Assembly (NCBI GenBank): GCA_002418285.1
Contig: DIDT01000045.1
Span: 138,087-202,086, forward strand
Direction of reading: 5' to 3'
From: Phycisphaerales bacterium UBA5793
Lineage (GTDB): Bacteria; Planctomycetota; Phycisphaerae; Phycisphaerales; UBA5793
DNA: 64,000 nucleotides
Part shown: positions 9,561 to 17,693 of the stretch, one piece after another
Numbering within the stretch: the stretch's first letter is position 1
How the letters are laid out: every line of letters begins with the position of its first letter
The notes under the pieces: model-generated
Seen by the model: the letters and a program-made list of their open reading frames with translations, nothing else
Databases searched by the model: none
Told to the model about the DNA's origin: nothing
Made by a program: the position numbers and the translations under genes

Positions 9561-10265
9561 ATGCCAGTTGCTCTCATTACCGGCGCCAGTAGCGGCATTG
9601 GTCGCGAAGTGGCTTTTCAGCTTGCTCAGCGCGGCTACCAACTCGCTCTCGTCGCACGCGGCGGCGAACGGCTCGAAACCGTCGGCGACGAGTGCTCCAG
9701 CCTCGGCGCGCCCGATGTCCTCCTGCGCAGCACCGACATGGCGGTGCCGGCTGATGTGCAGGCGATGGTTGATGCGGCGCTCGATGCGTTCGGCCGCATC
9801 GACGTGCTCATCAACAATGCGGGGCTTGCCGAACTGCGATCGATCGGCGAGGTTGAACCTGATCATCTTGAAGCAGTCTTCGCCGTCAACACAATCGGAC
9901 CGGCGCTCGCGATCAATCGCGTGTGGCCGATCATGGTCGAGCAAGGCGGCGGGCGCATTGTCAACGTGAGCACGATCGGCACGAAGGATCCCTTCCCCGG
10001 CTTCTTCGCCTACGCCGCGGCGAAGGCGGCTCTGAACTCGTTCACCCGATCGATCGCCATCGAAGGAGAAGCCCACCGCATCTGCGGCTTCACGATCGCA
10101 CCGGGCGCGGTTGAGACGCCGATGCTGCGCAGCGTCTTCGATGAAACACAGATTGGCAAGGACAAGACTCTGCCGCCAGCCGAAGTGGCGCGGACGATTG
10201 TCGAGTGCGCCGTGGGCGAGCGCGATGATGTGAATGGCGAGGTGATCTGGATGTCGCGTAGTTGA
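9561..10265 (+). CDS. Short-chain dehydrogenase/reductase (classical SDR)
   Basis: A 234-aa NAD(P)-dependent oxidoreductase of the classical SDR family. Visible motifs are the cofactor loop TGASSGIGRE (residues about 8-17), NNAG near 84-87, the catalytic serine in NVSTIG, and the YAAAK pair near 150-154. The length is typical. ATG 9561 starts immediately before the beta-strand leading to TGASSGIG; an in-frame TTG at 9543 is less likely. No clear ribosome binding site is seen. It lies 100 bases after tRNA-His. The substrate cannot be predicted. Confidence 0.88.
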   Translation: MPVALITGASSGIGREVAFQLAQRGYQLALVARGGERLETVGDECSSLGAPDVLLRSTDMAVPADVQAMVDAALDAFGRIDVLINNAGLAELRSIGEVEPDHLEAVFAVNTIGPALAINRVWPIMVEQGGGRIVNVSTIGTKDPFPGFFAYAAAKAALNSFTRSIAIEGEAHRICGFTIAPGAVETPMLRSVFDETQIGKDKTLPPAEVARTIVECAVGERDDVNGEVIWMSRS

Positions 10266-10321
10266 GTTGAAGGCGACTCCCTTGAAGTCACGAAATGCGT
10301 TGTGGGTGTCACTGACCGCAG

Positions 10322-11065
10322 TCAGCGGCCGGCACGGATTCGCATGAGCATGGGCTTGCGGGAGTCGCTCTGCTGGCGGGCGTGCTGGTAGTGGATCGCA
10401 AAGCCGGCGCCGGTCAGTTCGGCCAGCAACTGTTCCGCGGTACGGAGTCGGCGGTGCGGTGCGAACCAGCCGCCATCTGATTCGAACGCCCCTTCCACGC
10501 CGGCCGAGTCCTCAACCTTGATCGACAGCACGCCCCACTCATCGATACGGTAATTGCCTTTCACGACGAGGTCGGGATGGGCGATCATGCACTCGATGAG
10601 CAGCAGGCCTTCGGGCTTGAGCAGGCGATGGATCGCTGTGAGCGCGTCGCGTCGATGATCTTCGCGCACGATGCAGTGCAGGCAATGGCCGTCGATGATG
10701 AGGTCGTATCGATCTGGCTCATCGGTGAGTTGACAGATGTCGGCGGAATCGAAGCGGATGTGCAGGCCGCGCTGCGCGGCATTCTCGCGAGCCATCTCCA
10801 GCGCGGTTGGCGCGACGTCGATTCCGCGCACCTTGAGTCCCCGGGCGGCAAGGAAGCACGACGCCGGCCCGCTGCCACAACCGAACTCCAGCGCGGCTAA
10901 GTCCCGCAGGGGCCGATTGAGCGCGGTGAGCGACGCTTCCAGAAACGGCCGCAGGATGAACTGGTCAAAGCTGGCGTTGGGATCGGCCTGCTCGTCCCAC
11001 GATGTCTTGCCGGCGGCGCGGAGTTTTTGAAAGACACGATCGTCGGAGTGGTAGGAGCGGGTCAT
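10322..11065 (-). CDS. Class I SAM-dependent methyltransferase
   Basis: The 247-aa protein has the Rossmann methyltransferase motif I LEFGCGSGPASCFLA, the acidic end of strand 2 (GIDVAPTALEMA), motif II/III DSADI, and a strand-4 segment (DLIIDGHCLHCI). This is the Methyltransf_11/25 type, which acts on small molecules or lipids; the substrate is not predictable. The ATG at 11065 is preferred because the extra 26 residues from an ATG at 11143 use codons unlike the rest of the gene. However, 11143 overlaps the upstream regulator stop by four bases (ATGA), so coupled translation from there is possible. It is probably cotranscribed with the regulator. Confidence 0.8.
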   Translation of the reverse strand: MTRSYHSDDRVFQKLRAAGKTSWDEQADPNASFDQFILRPFLEASLTALNRPLRDLAALEFGCGSGPASCFLAARGLKVRGIDVAPTALEMARENAAQRGLHIRFDSADICQLTDEPDRYDLIIDGHCLHCIVREDHRRDALTAIHRLLKPEGLLLIECMIAHPDLVVKGNYRIDEWGVLSIKVEDSAGVEGAFESDGGWFAPHRRLRTAEQLLAELTGAGFAIHYQHARQQSDSRKPMLMRIRAGR

Positions 11066-11139
11066 GGCTGAGGATAGCGTGGCTCGGGCTGTTGACTGCA
11101 AGAGCGATGTGTGTGACGCCGAGCGCGATGCGGTCACAG

Positions 11140-11802
11140 TCATGCCTCGATAAGGCCCACTCGGATGGCGAAGCGGGTCAGTGCGACCTTGTCGTGCAGG
11201 CCGAGTTTTTCCATAATGCGCGTGCGATGGGTGGCGACGGTCGCGTAGGTGCGATTGATGCGATGGGCGATTTCCTTGATGGACAGTCCGCTGGCGGTCA
11301 GGCCGAGGATGTCGCGTTCACGCTCGCTGAGCTGGCCGAGCAACTGCTGGTCGTGCGCCTTGCCGCCCGCACCGGCGGTGCGCTGGATGGGGTTGGCGCT
11401 GACGACGGCGGCGGTGATCTCCGCGGCTCGCTGGGCAAGATCTTCGCGCGGCAACTCAACGAGCGCGTTGAGGATGCGGCCGTCAGCCTTGGCGCCGAGG
11501 TGTTCGGGATCGGAGACGATGAGAACGCTGAGGATGTCAGGGAAGCGAGCCGTGAGGGTGCGGAACTGACGCCAACCGATCTGGTCGTCGACGAATCCGA
11601 TGATCGCGTCCACCGGCGCCTGACGGTCGAGTACGGCGGTCGCGGCTTCGAGTGGACAGGAACAGGTAATGCGATGTCCACGATGGGCAGCGAAGGCGGT
11701 AGAGAGCGCGGTGCGATCCTCTTCCGATCGCGCCACAACCGCAACCAGCAACGGTGCTTCAGCGCGACCGCTGGCGGCCCACTCCTTCTGCCGAGTCTCC
11801 AT
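11140..11802 (-). CDS. LuxR-family response regulator-like transcription factor
   Basis: The 220-aa protein ends in a LuxR-type helix-turn-helix (LSERERDILGLTASGLSIKEIA, then YATVATHRTRIMEKLG, residues about 150-215). The first about 125 residues look like a receiver-type alpha/beta fold (LLVAVVARSEEDRTAL, DAIIGFVDD) but I do not see the full set of receiver aspartates, so it may be a pseudo-receiver. ATG 11802 has CGGAG 5-6 bases upstream and gives the usual length for this family. A GTG at 12009 would add 69 atypical residues. It is followed closely by the methyltransferase. Confidence 0.75.
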   Translation of the reverse strand: METRQKEWAASGRAEAPLLVAVVARSEEDRTALSTAFAAHRGHRITCSCPLEAATAVLDRQAPVDAIIGFVDDQIGWRQFRTLTARFPDILSVLIVSDPEHLGAKADGRILNALVELPREDLAQRAAEITAAVVSANPIQRTAGAGGKAHDQQLLGQLSERERDILGLTASGLSIKEIAHRINRTYATVATHRTRIMEKLGLHDKVALTRFAIRVGLIEA

Positions 11803-12012
11803 ACCACTCCGATTCAATAGAACTGTCGATTGGTGCCCCAATCGAAGTGCCCAATCATAGTGGGACAACCCAATCGCTGCGAGAAGCGCTTCGGCGCCGA
11901 CCAGCGGAGTACCCAGCCCGACGTTCGGAAGAGGTACGGTAATGAACCGCTGTGCGAACGGCGCCAAAGGGTCGCCCGCACGGATCACCACCCTTGGCGA
12001 GAGGATCACATC

Positions 12013-12165
12013 ATGTCAATGAATCCCGAGAAAGACAGGAGCAAAGCTCAAGCTATGCCTGGTAAACCCGGAGCCACCCCCGGCAAGCCCGCTGCCGCGC
12101 CCGCGAAACCAGCCACCGCGCCGGCCAAGCCGGCTCCCGGCAAGCCCGGCGAAAAGAAACACTGA
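12013..12165 (+). CDS. Small lysine/proline/alanine-rich protein
   Basis: A 50-residue open frame with GAGAGG 7-9 bases before ATG. After a short polar start it consists of repeats of the type PGKPGA, PAKPA and PGKPG and ends GEKKH. The composition resembles the basic tails of nucleoid-associated proteins or linker segments, but no domain is present. It is divergent from the LuxR regulator with a 210-base shared upstream region and is followed by a strong hairpin. The function is unknown. Confidence 0.55.
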   Translation: MSMNPEKDRSKAQAMPGKPGATPGKPAAAPAKPATAPAKPAPGKPGEKKH

Positions 12166-12192
12166 GTTTCAGCTCACGCTGAATCGTTAACT

Positions 12193-12231
12193 CCACGGCA
12201 GCGCTCCCATAATCGGCGGGCGCTGCCGTGG
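12193..12231. terminator. Hairpin between convergent genes, probable terminator
   Basis: Perfect 12-base arms CCACGGCAGCGC and GCGCTGCCGTGG enclose a 15-base loop. It lies between the small KPA-rich gene (rightward) and the zinc-ribbon membrane gene (leftward, stop at 12233). No long T-run follows on either strand. Confidence 0.55.
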
Positions 12232-12232
12232 C

Positions 12233-12844
12233 TTAATGCGCGTCCCCATCTGTGGATGGAGGGCTGGTGAACTGCCCGCGGTGTGTTACCTTCCACAGGA
12301 TGGTGACGTAAAGCGAGAGCAGCGCCAGCGAGGCGAGGGCTGCGACAGCGTTGTTCAGGGGGAACTCGGTGGTCGGAGCGCCGGGGAGATTGAGCGTGTC
12401 TGCGACCTGGAACGCGAGGGCAGCGGCGAGGATGAGGATCTGCGGGGCGAAGATGAGCCACATGCCCAGGACGACGATTCCACGGGGTCTGGATGCGGCT
12501 CGGGAGGCGTGACGCGTTTTGGAATGCGCGGTGGTGCCGGAACGCGGGGGGGCGCCGAGCCTTTGCCCCGGCTTATCAGGTGCTGGTGATTGGCGATCGT
12601 TGGCGCCGGTGGCATTCTGGTACGCGCGACCTGCGGCGAAGACCTGGCCGAGCGGATCGATGGAGGCATGGGCGGTGACGGGGCCGCCGCAATGCGGGCA
12701 GAAGTGATCAAAGCGGCTGATGGGTTCGATGCAGTGCGGGCAGACGGGAGTGGCATCGGGGTCGAGAGGCGGTTCAACAATCTGACCGCCAAACGGCTCG
12801 TCCGGTTGGTCGTCAAGTTGGTCGGAGTCTTGGAGGTTAGACAA
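12233..12844 (-). CDS. Zinc-ribbon protein with C-terminal membrane segments
   Basis: The 203-aa protein has an N-terminal zinc ribbon with two CPHC knuckles (VCPHCIEPIS, HFCPHCGGPV), a polar low-complexity linker, and two hydrophobic helices (VLGMWLIFAPQILILAAALA and AVAALASLALLSLYVTI). The architecture resembles zinc-ribbon membrane proteins of unknown function. A TTG at 12844 is chosen because a near-perfect AGGAGG lies 5 bases upstream; a GTG at 12877 in the same frame lacks such a site. No partner is apparent. Confidence 0.65.
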   Translation of the reverse strand: MSNLQDSDQLDDQPDEPFGGQIVEPPLDPDATPVCPHCIEPISRFDHFCPHCGGPVTAHASIDPLGQVFAAGRAYQNATGANDRQSPAPDKPGQRLGAPPRSGTTAHSKTRHASRAASRPRGIVVLGMWLIFAPQILILAAALAFQVADTLNLPGAPTTEFPLNNAVAALASLALLSLYVTILWKVTHRGQFTSPPSTDGDAH

Positions 12845-12969
12845 GCGATCCTCCTGCCGACTGGCACGGTGTGTCACCCCTCAGAGACTAACTGCTTTTT
12901 GGGAGTAGTGCAAGCGAAGTTGTGGCGCGGAAAGGTCGGGAATGGACCCAACGACGCGACGCGTGTGCT

Positions 12970-14883
12970 TTATTCGAGCGTTTGTGACTCGACGCGGGTG
13001 ACGAGACCGTCCTTGAAGTGAATGGTGAACTGTACGCCGCCGCGGCCGGTGTCGAAGCGGTAGACGAGCGGACCATCCGCATCGTCTTTGGCGGCGACGC
13101 CGTAGCCGCTGATGGTCATGGGGTCGCCGAGCACTTGCAAGACGCGGGTGCGCGTCGTCCCGACCGTTGGAAACCGCGCGAAGACGCGCGAAGCGGCGGC
13201 GATGGCTTGCCCCGAAGAGGCACGGCTCGGCACACCCGAAGCGCGATGCTCGGGGAGCGCTGCGGTCCGGCGCAGCGTCGCGAGGTCGGCCTGGAAATCG
13301 GCGTCGAGCAAGGTCTCACCGGGCGTGCTCGCCGATGGTAACGCGACTTCGGGCAACGGCGTAGCGATATCGCCACCGGGCAGGGTCCAGACCACAAGTC
13401 GGCGGCAACGGATGTGTCCTTCCCAGCCTCGAATGACGATGCCGGCGGGCGTGAGGCGGTCGGTCCGCATCGTGCCGAGTTCAACGCCGTTGAGTGTGAA
13501 GGTAATACCCTCGGGGGTCACATCGATGAGGTACCGGTCCGACCGGTCGCCACGAATCGGATAAATCACGTTGGGCAGCCAACCACGTTCCATGCGAATG
13601 CCATCGGATCGATCGAGGTACATGCGCTGACCGGCGAACTCGAGGGCAGCGCCGTTGCCGATGTCGCTCTGGAGTTCGACTTCGATTTCGTAGTGGGCAA
13701 CGCCGGGCGGCGGGAATCGCTCGATCGTCTCGATGAAGCCAGCGCGATTGGCGACGAGCGTGGCGGCGCCATTCTCGACCTCGAGCTTGGCCCACGAGCC
13801 CGAACCTTCGCGGCCGTGCCCGCCACGGAAGTGGAGATGCTCCTCGATCCAGTCGGAAGTGGGTGGATCACTGGTTTCGAACACAAACAGCGGGCGGCTG
13901 AGCATGTGCTCGCCAAGTTTCAGGCGCGTCAGGCCCGTAATGGTGGGATAGAGGCGGCGATCGATTTCCTCGGCATGGAGGATGATGCGCCGGCGGGCGA
14001 GACCATCGCGCGTGCCCGCATACGCACGCCACTTGTCCGCCAGATCGATGCGGGTGGGAGCATCGGAGCGCGAGTTGAGATCGACCTCGGCAAGACCGCG
14101 AAGAAAGCCATCGCGACCGCGCGCCAGGTGCGGCAGTCCACGGGCCCAATCGCCCTTGGTGAAGCAGAGATAGCGACCCAGCGCAAGTTGGGCGTCGGCA
14201 TCCTGCGGCTGCTGGAAGAGGCGCAGCGCTGCGTGACTTGCGACGCGAGCCTGCTGCGACCATTGCTCATGCACGGCAGACCACTGGGCGAAGCGCTCGT
14301 GGTATTCGGGCTGGTCGATACGGGCGGCGGCGAGCTGCGCCCGTGTGATGATGTGGGCCGCCAGATCGAAACGGTCGGCCATCAGCGCTGATTCGAGCAG
14401 GTGGATCGCGTGATTGAATCGATCACTGAGCACGGCCGGGTCATCCGTGGGAGACTCGGTTGCAGCCGCAAGCACCTCCACGCGCATCGCAAGCGAGTCG
14501 ATGGAATACCACCGGGCCAGATCATCAATCACTTCGTTGGCAAACAAAAACTGTTCGGATTTCTGCGCCAGTTCATAGGCCATGCGAGACAGGACATAGC
14601 GCGCGGCGGGATCATCAGTGGTGCCCCGAGCAAGGTTGCGCAGTTCGCGGCACAGGGCGGGGGTGTCGGGGCTTTCAAGATCGACGCGGCCGGCGAGCAG
14701 TTGCCTGATGGTGCGTTCGGCCTGGTCCTGCTGCTCAGCGGATGGAGGCGCTGGAAGATCCCACGAGGCGGGCGTGCGGAGGCGCGGCGTCTGGCCGGTT
14801 TCGATATCGACAGGCTGGGCGGTGCCGAGCAACTGCCATACGGCAAGCAGCAATCCGAGAAAGGACGAGAGTCGCCAAATCAT
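12970..14883 (-). CDS. Secreted planctomycete protein with jelly-roll region and SmpA/BamE-like tail
   Basis: The 637-aa protein starts with a signal peptide or anchor (SFLGLLLAVWQLLGTA). Residues about 50-320 are helical and contain GRYLCFTKGDWARGLPHL (236-253), a sequence style I associate with planctomycete secreted proteins. Residues about 345-505 look like a laminin-G or 3-keto-disaccharide-hydrolase type jelly roll (HYEIEVELQSDIGNGAALEF, GIVIRGWEGHIRCRRL). The last about 65 residues (TRTRVLQVLGDPMTISGYG, then VYRFDTG, IHFKDGLVTRV) resemble the SmpA/OmlA (BamE) fold. The next gene upstream (14923-17250) is secreted too and lies 39 bases away, so they may be cotranscribed. No catalytic residues can be assigned. 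Confidence 0.6.
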   Translation of the reverse strand: MIWRLSSFLGLLLAVWQLLGTAQPVDIETGQTPRLRTPASWDLPAPPSAEQQDQAERTIRQLLAGRVDLESPDTPALCRELRNLARGTTDDPAARYVLSRMAYELAQKSEQFLFANEVIDDLARWYSIDSLAMRVEVLAAATESPTDDPAVLSDRFNHAIHLLESALMADRFDLAAHIITRAQLAAARIDQPEYHERFAQWSAVHEQWSQQARVASHAALRLFQQPQDADAQLALGRYLCFTKGDWARGLPHLARGRDGFLRGLAEVDLNSRSDAPTRIDLADKWRAYAGTRDGLARRRIILHAEEIDRRLYPTITGLTRLKLGEHMLSRPLFVFETSDPPTSDWIEEHLHFRGGHGREGSGSWAKLEVENGAATLVANRAGFIETIERFPPPGVAHYEIEVELQSDIGNGAALEFAGQRMYLDRSDGIRMERGWLPNVIYPIRGDRSDRYLIDVTPEGITFTLNGVELGTMRTDRLTPAGIVIRGWEGHIRCRRLVVWTLPGGDIATPLPEVALPSASTPGETLLDADFQADLATLRRTAALPEHRASGVPSRASSGQAIAAASRVFARFPTVGTTRTRVLQVLGDPMTISGYGVAAKDDADGPLVYRFDTGRGGVQFTIHFKDGLVTRVESQTLE

Positions 14884-14922
14884 GATCGATTCACCCGTTC
14901 CAAGCGATGCCCGCAGAGCAAG

Positions 14923-17250
14923 TCAATCGCGCACGCGGCGGTCCACTATGTTGCTGGCGTCGTGGGTCTGGACCGCCTGCAGGTAGACGCGCGGGTTGCT
15001 GCCGATGTTCGGCACATGCACCGTGAATGTCGCCTGTCCCTGCGAGCTGGTGCGCACCGGACCGGCCGCCAGTGTCGGACGCTTGAGCCCACACCGCACA
15101 TCGAGTTGCGGAACATAGGTGTCGTCGAGTCCAGTCGTGCTGTAGATCAGAAAGGTCGGCGTATTGGGGCGCGAGTTGGTCACGCTCATGTTTGCGTCCT
15201 GGCCCTTGTAGAGTTGTGAGGAGTTGAGAGTGAGGCCCTGCGCGATGGTGACGACTATGCGATCAGCTTCATAACTGACCGCTGCTCGCTGGCCTCCGGG
15301 GCGCGTCATGCGGGCGGACCTGAAAGTGCCGTGCACCTCAGTGGCGGTGAGCGGAACGAACTGGTTCCCGATGGCGAGACTCACATCTTCAAACGGATCG
15401 CAAACGAGTTCGCCATCGAGATTGGCGATACCGACGACGTCGAGGTGGTCATATTCCCCCGAGTAGCGGCCGCGCACCTGAAAGGTCATGCCGGCGAGAC
15501 TCTGCTGGTCGTAGTCGCCGAGCACCGTGAGGGTGTCCAATTGGCCCCCAGGCGCCATTCGACCGCCCTGGTTGAGGACGTCTGCGAGGACCACGCCGTC
15601 GCCGGTGAGCGTCCCGCCGGAGAGGACGTCGATGTGCGTGTCGCTGAGCAGAGCCTGTCCGGCGACATCGAGGGTTTTGGCGTTGATGCCGAGCCCGCTG
15701 AGGCCGGCGCCGCAGTCGCCGACGGTGACTTCGCCCTCGATTGTGCCGCCGTCACCGACGACGAGTTCTTCGATGCAGACACTTGCTCCTTCACCGACAG
15801 CCAGTGTGCCGTAGCTGACGTCTCCGATGTACGCGGAGCCGATGTGCTTTTCATCCAGGCCGATGACCGTGAGTGATGATCCTTCGCCGGACAACTCGAC
15901 GCTCGCACCGGGATCGCCATTGATCCAGAGTCTTGTAGCCTGAACCGCAGCGCCGTTGGCGATGGCCATGCCCTCGCCGGACGAGACTGTTCCATAGACC
16001 CGGATGCCGGTATAGGAAGTGTCGACGTAGGTCGTGCCCGGGTCAGTGATGAGCAGCGACGCCGCGTCCACGCTCGTGCCATTGTTGGGCACCTCAACGG
16101 CGGCGCCATTGCTGACGATGAGTTGGTTTCCCGATCCGAAGCCACCAAGCAGTATGCCTTTGGACGACACATAGGTACCGGGATCGGCGATCTGCATGAA
16201 CCCCGCGGGGCCCGCAACCCGGATGTCCCCGTTCAGAACGATCTGCGTGCCCAGATCGACGACGAGGCTGCCCTGGGCGTCGGCGTTACCCACCTGTATG
16301 CGATCAAGGTCGAGAAACGTGTCCGGGCCACTGACATGGGCTGTGCCCGCGCCAATGCCGCGATCGGAGACGTAGAGACTTCCGGCCATGCTCACCCCGT
16401 TGGCGATGGTGAGGTGTCCCTCGCCCTCCCAGCCGGCGCGAATATCGCCGACGTAAGTCGTACCCGGCCCGGTGATGAGCGCTTCCCCGTAGCTCCCCGC
16501 GTTCTGTCCGATGGAGAGCAGATCGTAGATGGCGTTGACGGAAGCGCCGTTGGAGATTTCAAGATAACCCTCGGAGTACAACCCGACGACGGAACCTCCG
16601 TTGTATTGAGTGCCGGGCCCGGAAACCAGGGCGTGTCCGACGGCGCCGTTTTCGCCGCCAATGATCAGATCCTGCTCGATGCGAGCGCCATCGAGCACGC
16701 TGATCATGCCATCGCCGAACTGTCCCACGCGAATGCGATCGTTCGATGGCCCACCTTCGAACGCCGTGATCGCCGTGGTTGGCCCAGTGACGATCAGATG
16801 GCCGAATGACCCGGCCTCGTGGCCGAGGATAAAGTCGCCACTCACCTCCCAGGTGCCGCCCGTGATGGCAAGCTCGGCATTGTCGCCGTTGACATCACCG
16901 ACAACGAGACGACGGTCGGACCCACCCGAACCTTCGACGTAGTTTCGAAAGGTGAATCCCGCCAGGTCGAGAGTGACCTGTCCGGCGTTGATTAGGACAT
17001 ACTGATTCTGTGCGTCCTGATCGAGCGTGACGGAGTAGACGTCGGGGAGGTTGAAGATCGAGCGGTCAAAGCGACCGGGCACGATCCCAAGATCCCAGTT
17101 CGTCGCCTCAGCAAAGGTGCCGCCGCCGGGCGCGATCCACGTGATGTCAGTCCCTTGCGCGAGTACTGGCAGAGCCACCATTGCCGGCGAGACCAGGGTC
17201 AGTGCAAGGCATTGAGTCAACAGCTTGCGAATACGGAAGTTATGAATCAT
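14923..17250 (-). CDS. Secreted beta-helix (autotransporter passenger-like) repeat protein
   Basis: The 775-aa protein has a signal peptide (LLTQCLALTLVSPAMVALPV) and then a start of the type ITWIAPGGGTFAEATNWDLG, common in repeat passenger proteins. About 450 residues of repeats follow with consensus VxGPGTxY, GxLxIxNGAxV and IGxxxGSxG, typical of right-handed beta-helices. There is no C-terminal autotransporter barrel. The last about 100 residues form the TYVPQLDV module shared with the second S8 protease. ATG 17250 has GAGGAG 7 bases upstream; a GTG at 17265 overlaps that site. It is probably a surface or secreted structural protein. Confidence 0.7.
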   Translation of the reverse strand: MIHNFRIRKLLTQCLALTLVSPAMVALPVLAQGTDITWIAPGGGTFAEATNWDLGIVPGRFDRSIFNLPDVYSVTLDQDAQNQYVLINAGQVTLDLAGFTFRNYVEGSGGSDRRLVVGDVNGDNAELAITGGTWEVSGDFILGHEAGSFGHLIVTGPTTAITAFEGGPSNDRIRVGQFGDGMISVLDGARIEQDLIIGGENGAVGHALVSGPGTQYNGGSVVGLYSEGYLEISNGASVNAIYDLLSIGQNAGSYGEALITGPGTTYVGDIRAGWEGEGHLTIANGVSMAGSLYVSDRGIGAGTAHVSGPDTFLDLDRIQVGNADAQGSLVVDLGTQIVLNGDIRVAGPAGFMQIADPGTYVSSKGILLGGFGSGNQLIVSNGAAVEVPNNGTSVDAASLLITDPGTTYVDTSYTGIRVYGTVSSGEGMAIANGAAVQATRLWINGDPGASVELSGEGSSLTVIGLDEKHIGSAYIGDVSYGTLAVGEGASVCIEELVVGDGGTIEGEVTVGDCGAGLSGLGINAKTLDVAGQALLSDTHIDVLSGGTLTGDGVVLADVLNQGGRMAPGGQLDTLTVLGDYDQQSLAGMTFQVRGRYSGEYDHLDVVGIANLDGELVCDPFEDVSLAIGNQFVPLTATEVHGTFRSARMTRPGGQRAAVSYEADRIVVTIAQGLTLNSSQLYKGQDANMSVTNSRPNTPTFLIYSTTGLDDTYVPQLDVRCGLKRPTLAAGPVRTSSQGQATFTVHVPNIGSNPRVYLQAVQTHDASNIVDRRVRD

Positions 17251-17693
17251 GGCTTCGCTCCTCACTGAACACAGGGATCGACAGGGCGTGCGGCGCAGAT
17301 AGCCGCACGAGGATTCATCACCAGCATAACGCCGAACCTCTCGACCTGCGATCGAAAACGCCAGAATCCGGAAGGAATCGTCTCTGTTTCTTTAAGTTGC
17401 CTCGTCGGCCCAGCGACAAAGCTCATCCGGTCCGGGACGTGTTAGGAAGAGAATCTCGGAACCGGGGACCGTCAGCTGCGTAATTGTCGTTAGTTCTCTT
17501 GCTGGGCCGATGACCAATTGCAACACGCGCGCTGCCTATGAGCCGTGCACGGCACTGATGCATGACGATTCGACTCCCGACGTACCGCACTCAAGACCAA
17601 CCTTCCGTCCCGGCGGAGGCAACCGAGTTGCCGCGCCGTTCGCGCAGCGCGCCTCGCGCGATGCGAATCGCACCGATACTTGACGCGCATCGC
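17251..17693. other. Intergenic region upstream of divergent genes
   Basis: About 440 bases between the leftward beta-helix gene and the rightward radical SAM gene. It holds a perfect 7-base hairpin (GTGCGGC at 17289-17295 and GCCGCAC at 17303-17309) in the leader of the leftward gene. The radical SAM frame is open from 17562, so part of this stretch may be coding if an earlier start is used. No promoter boxes stood out. Confidence 0.35.
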
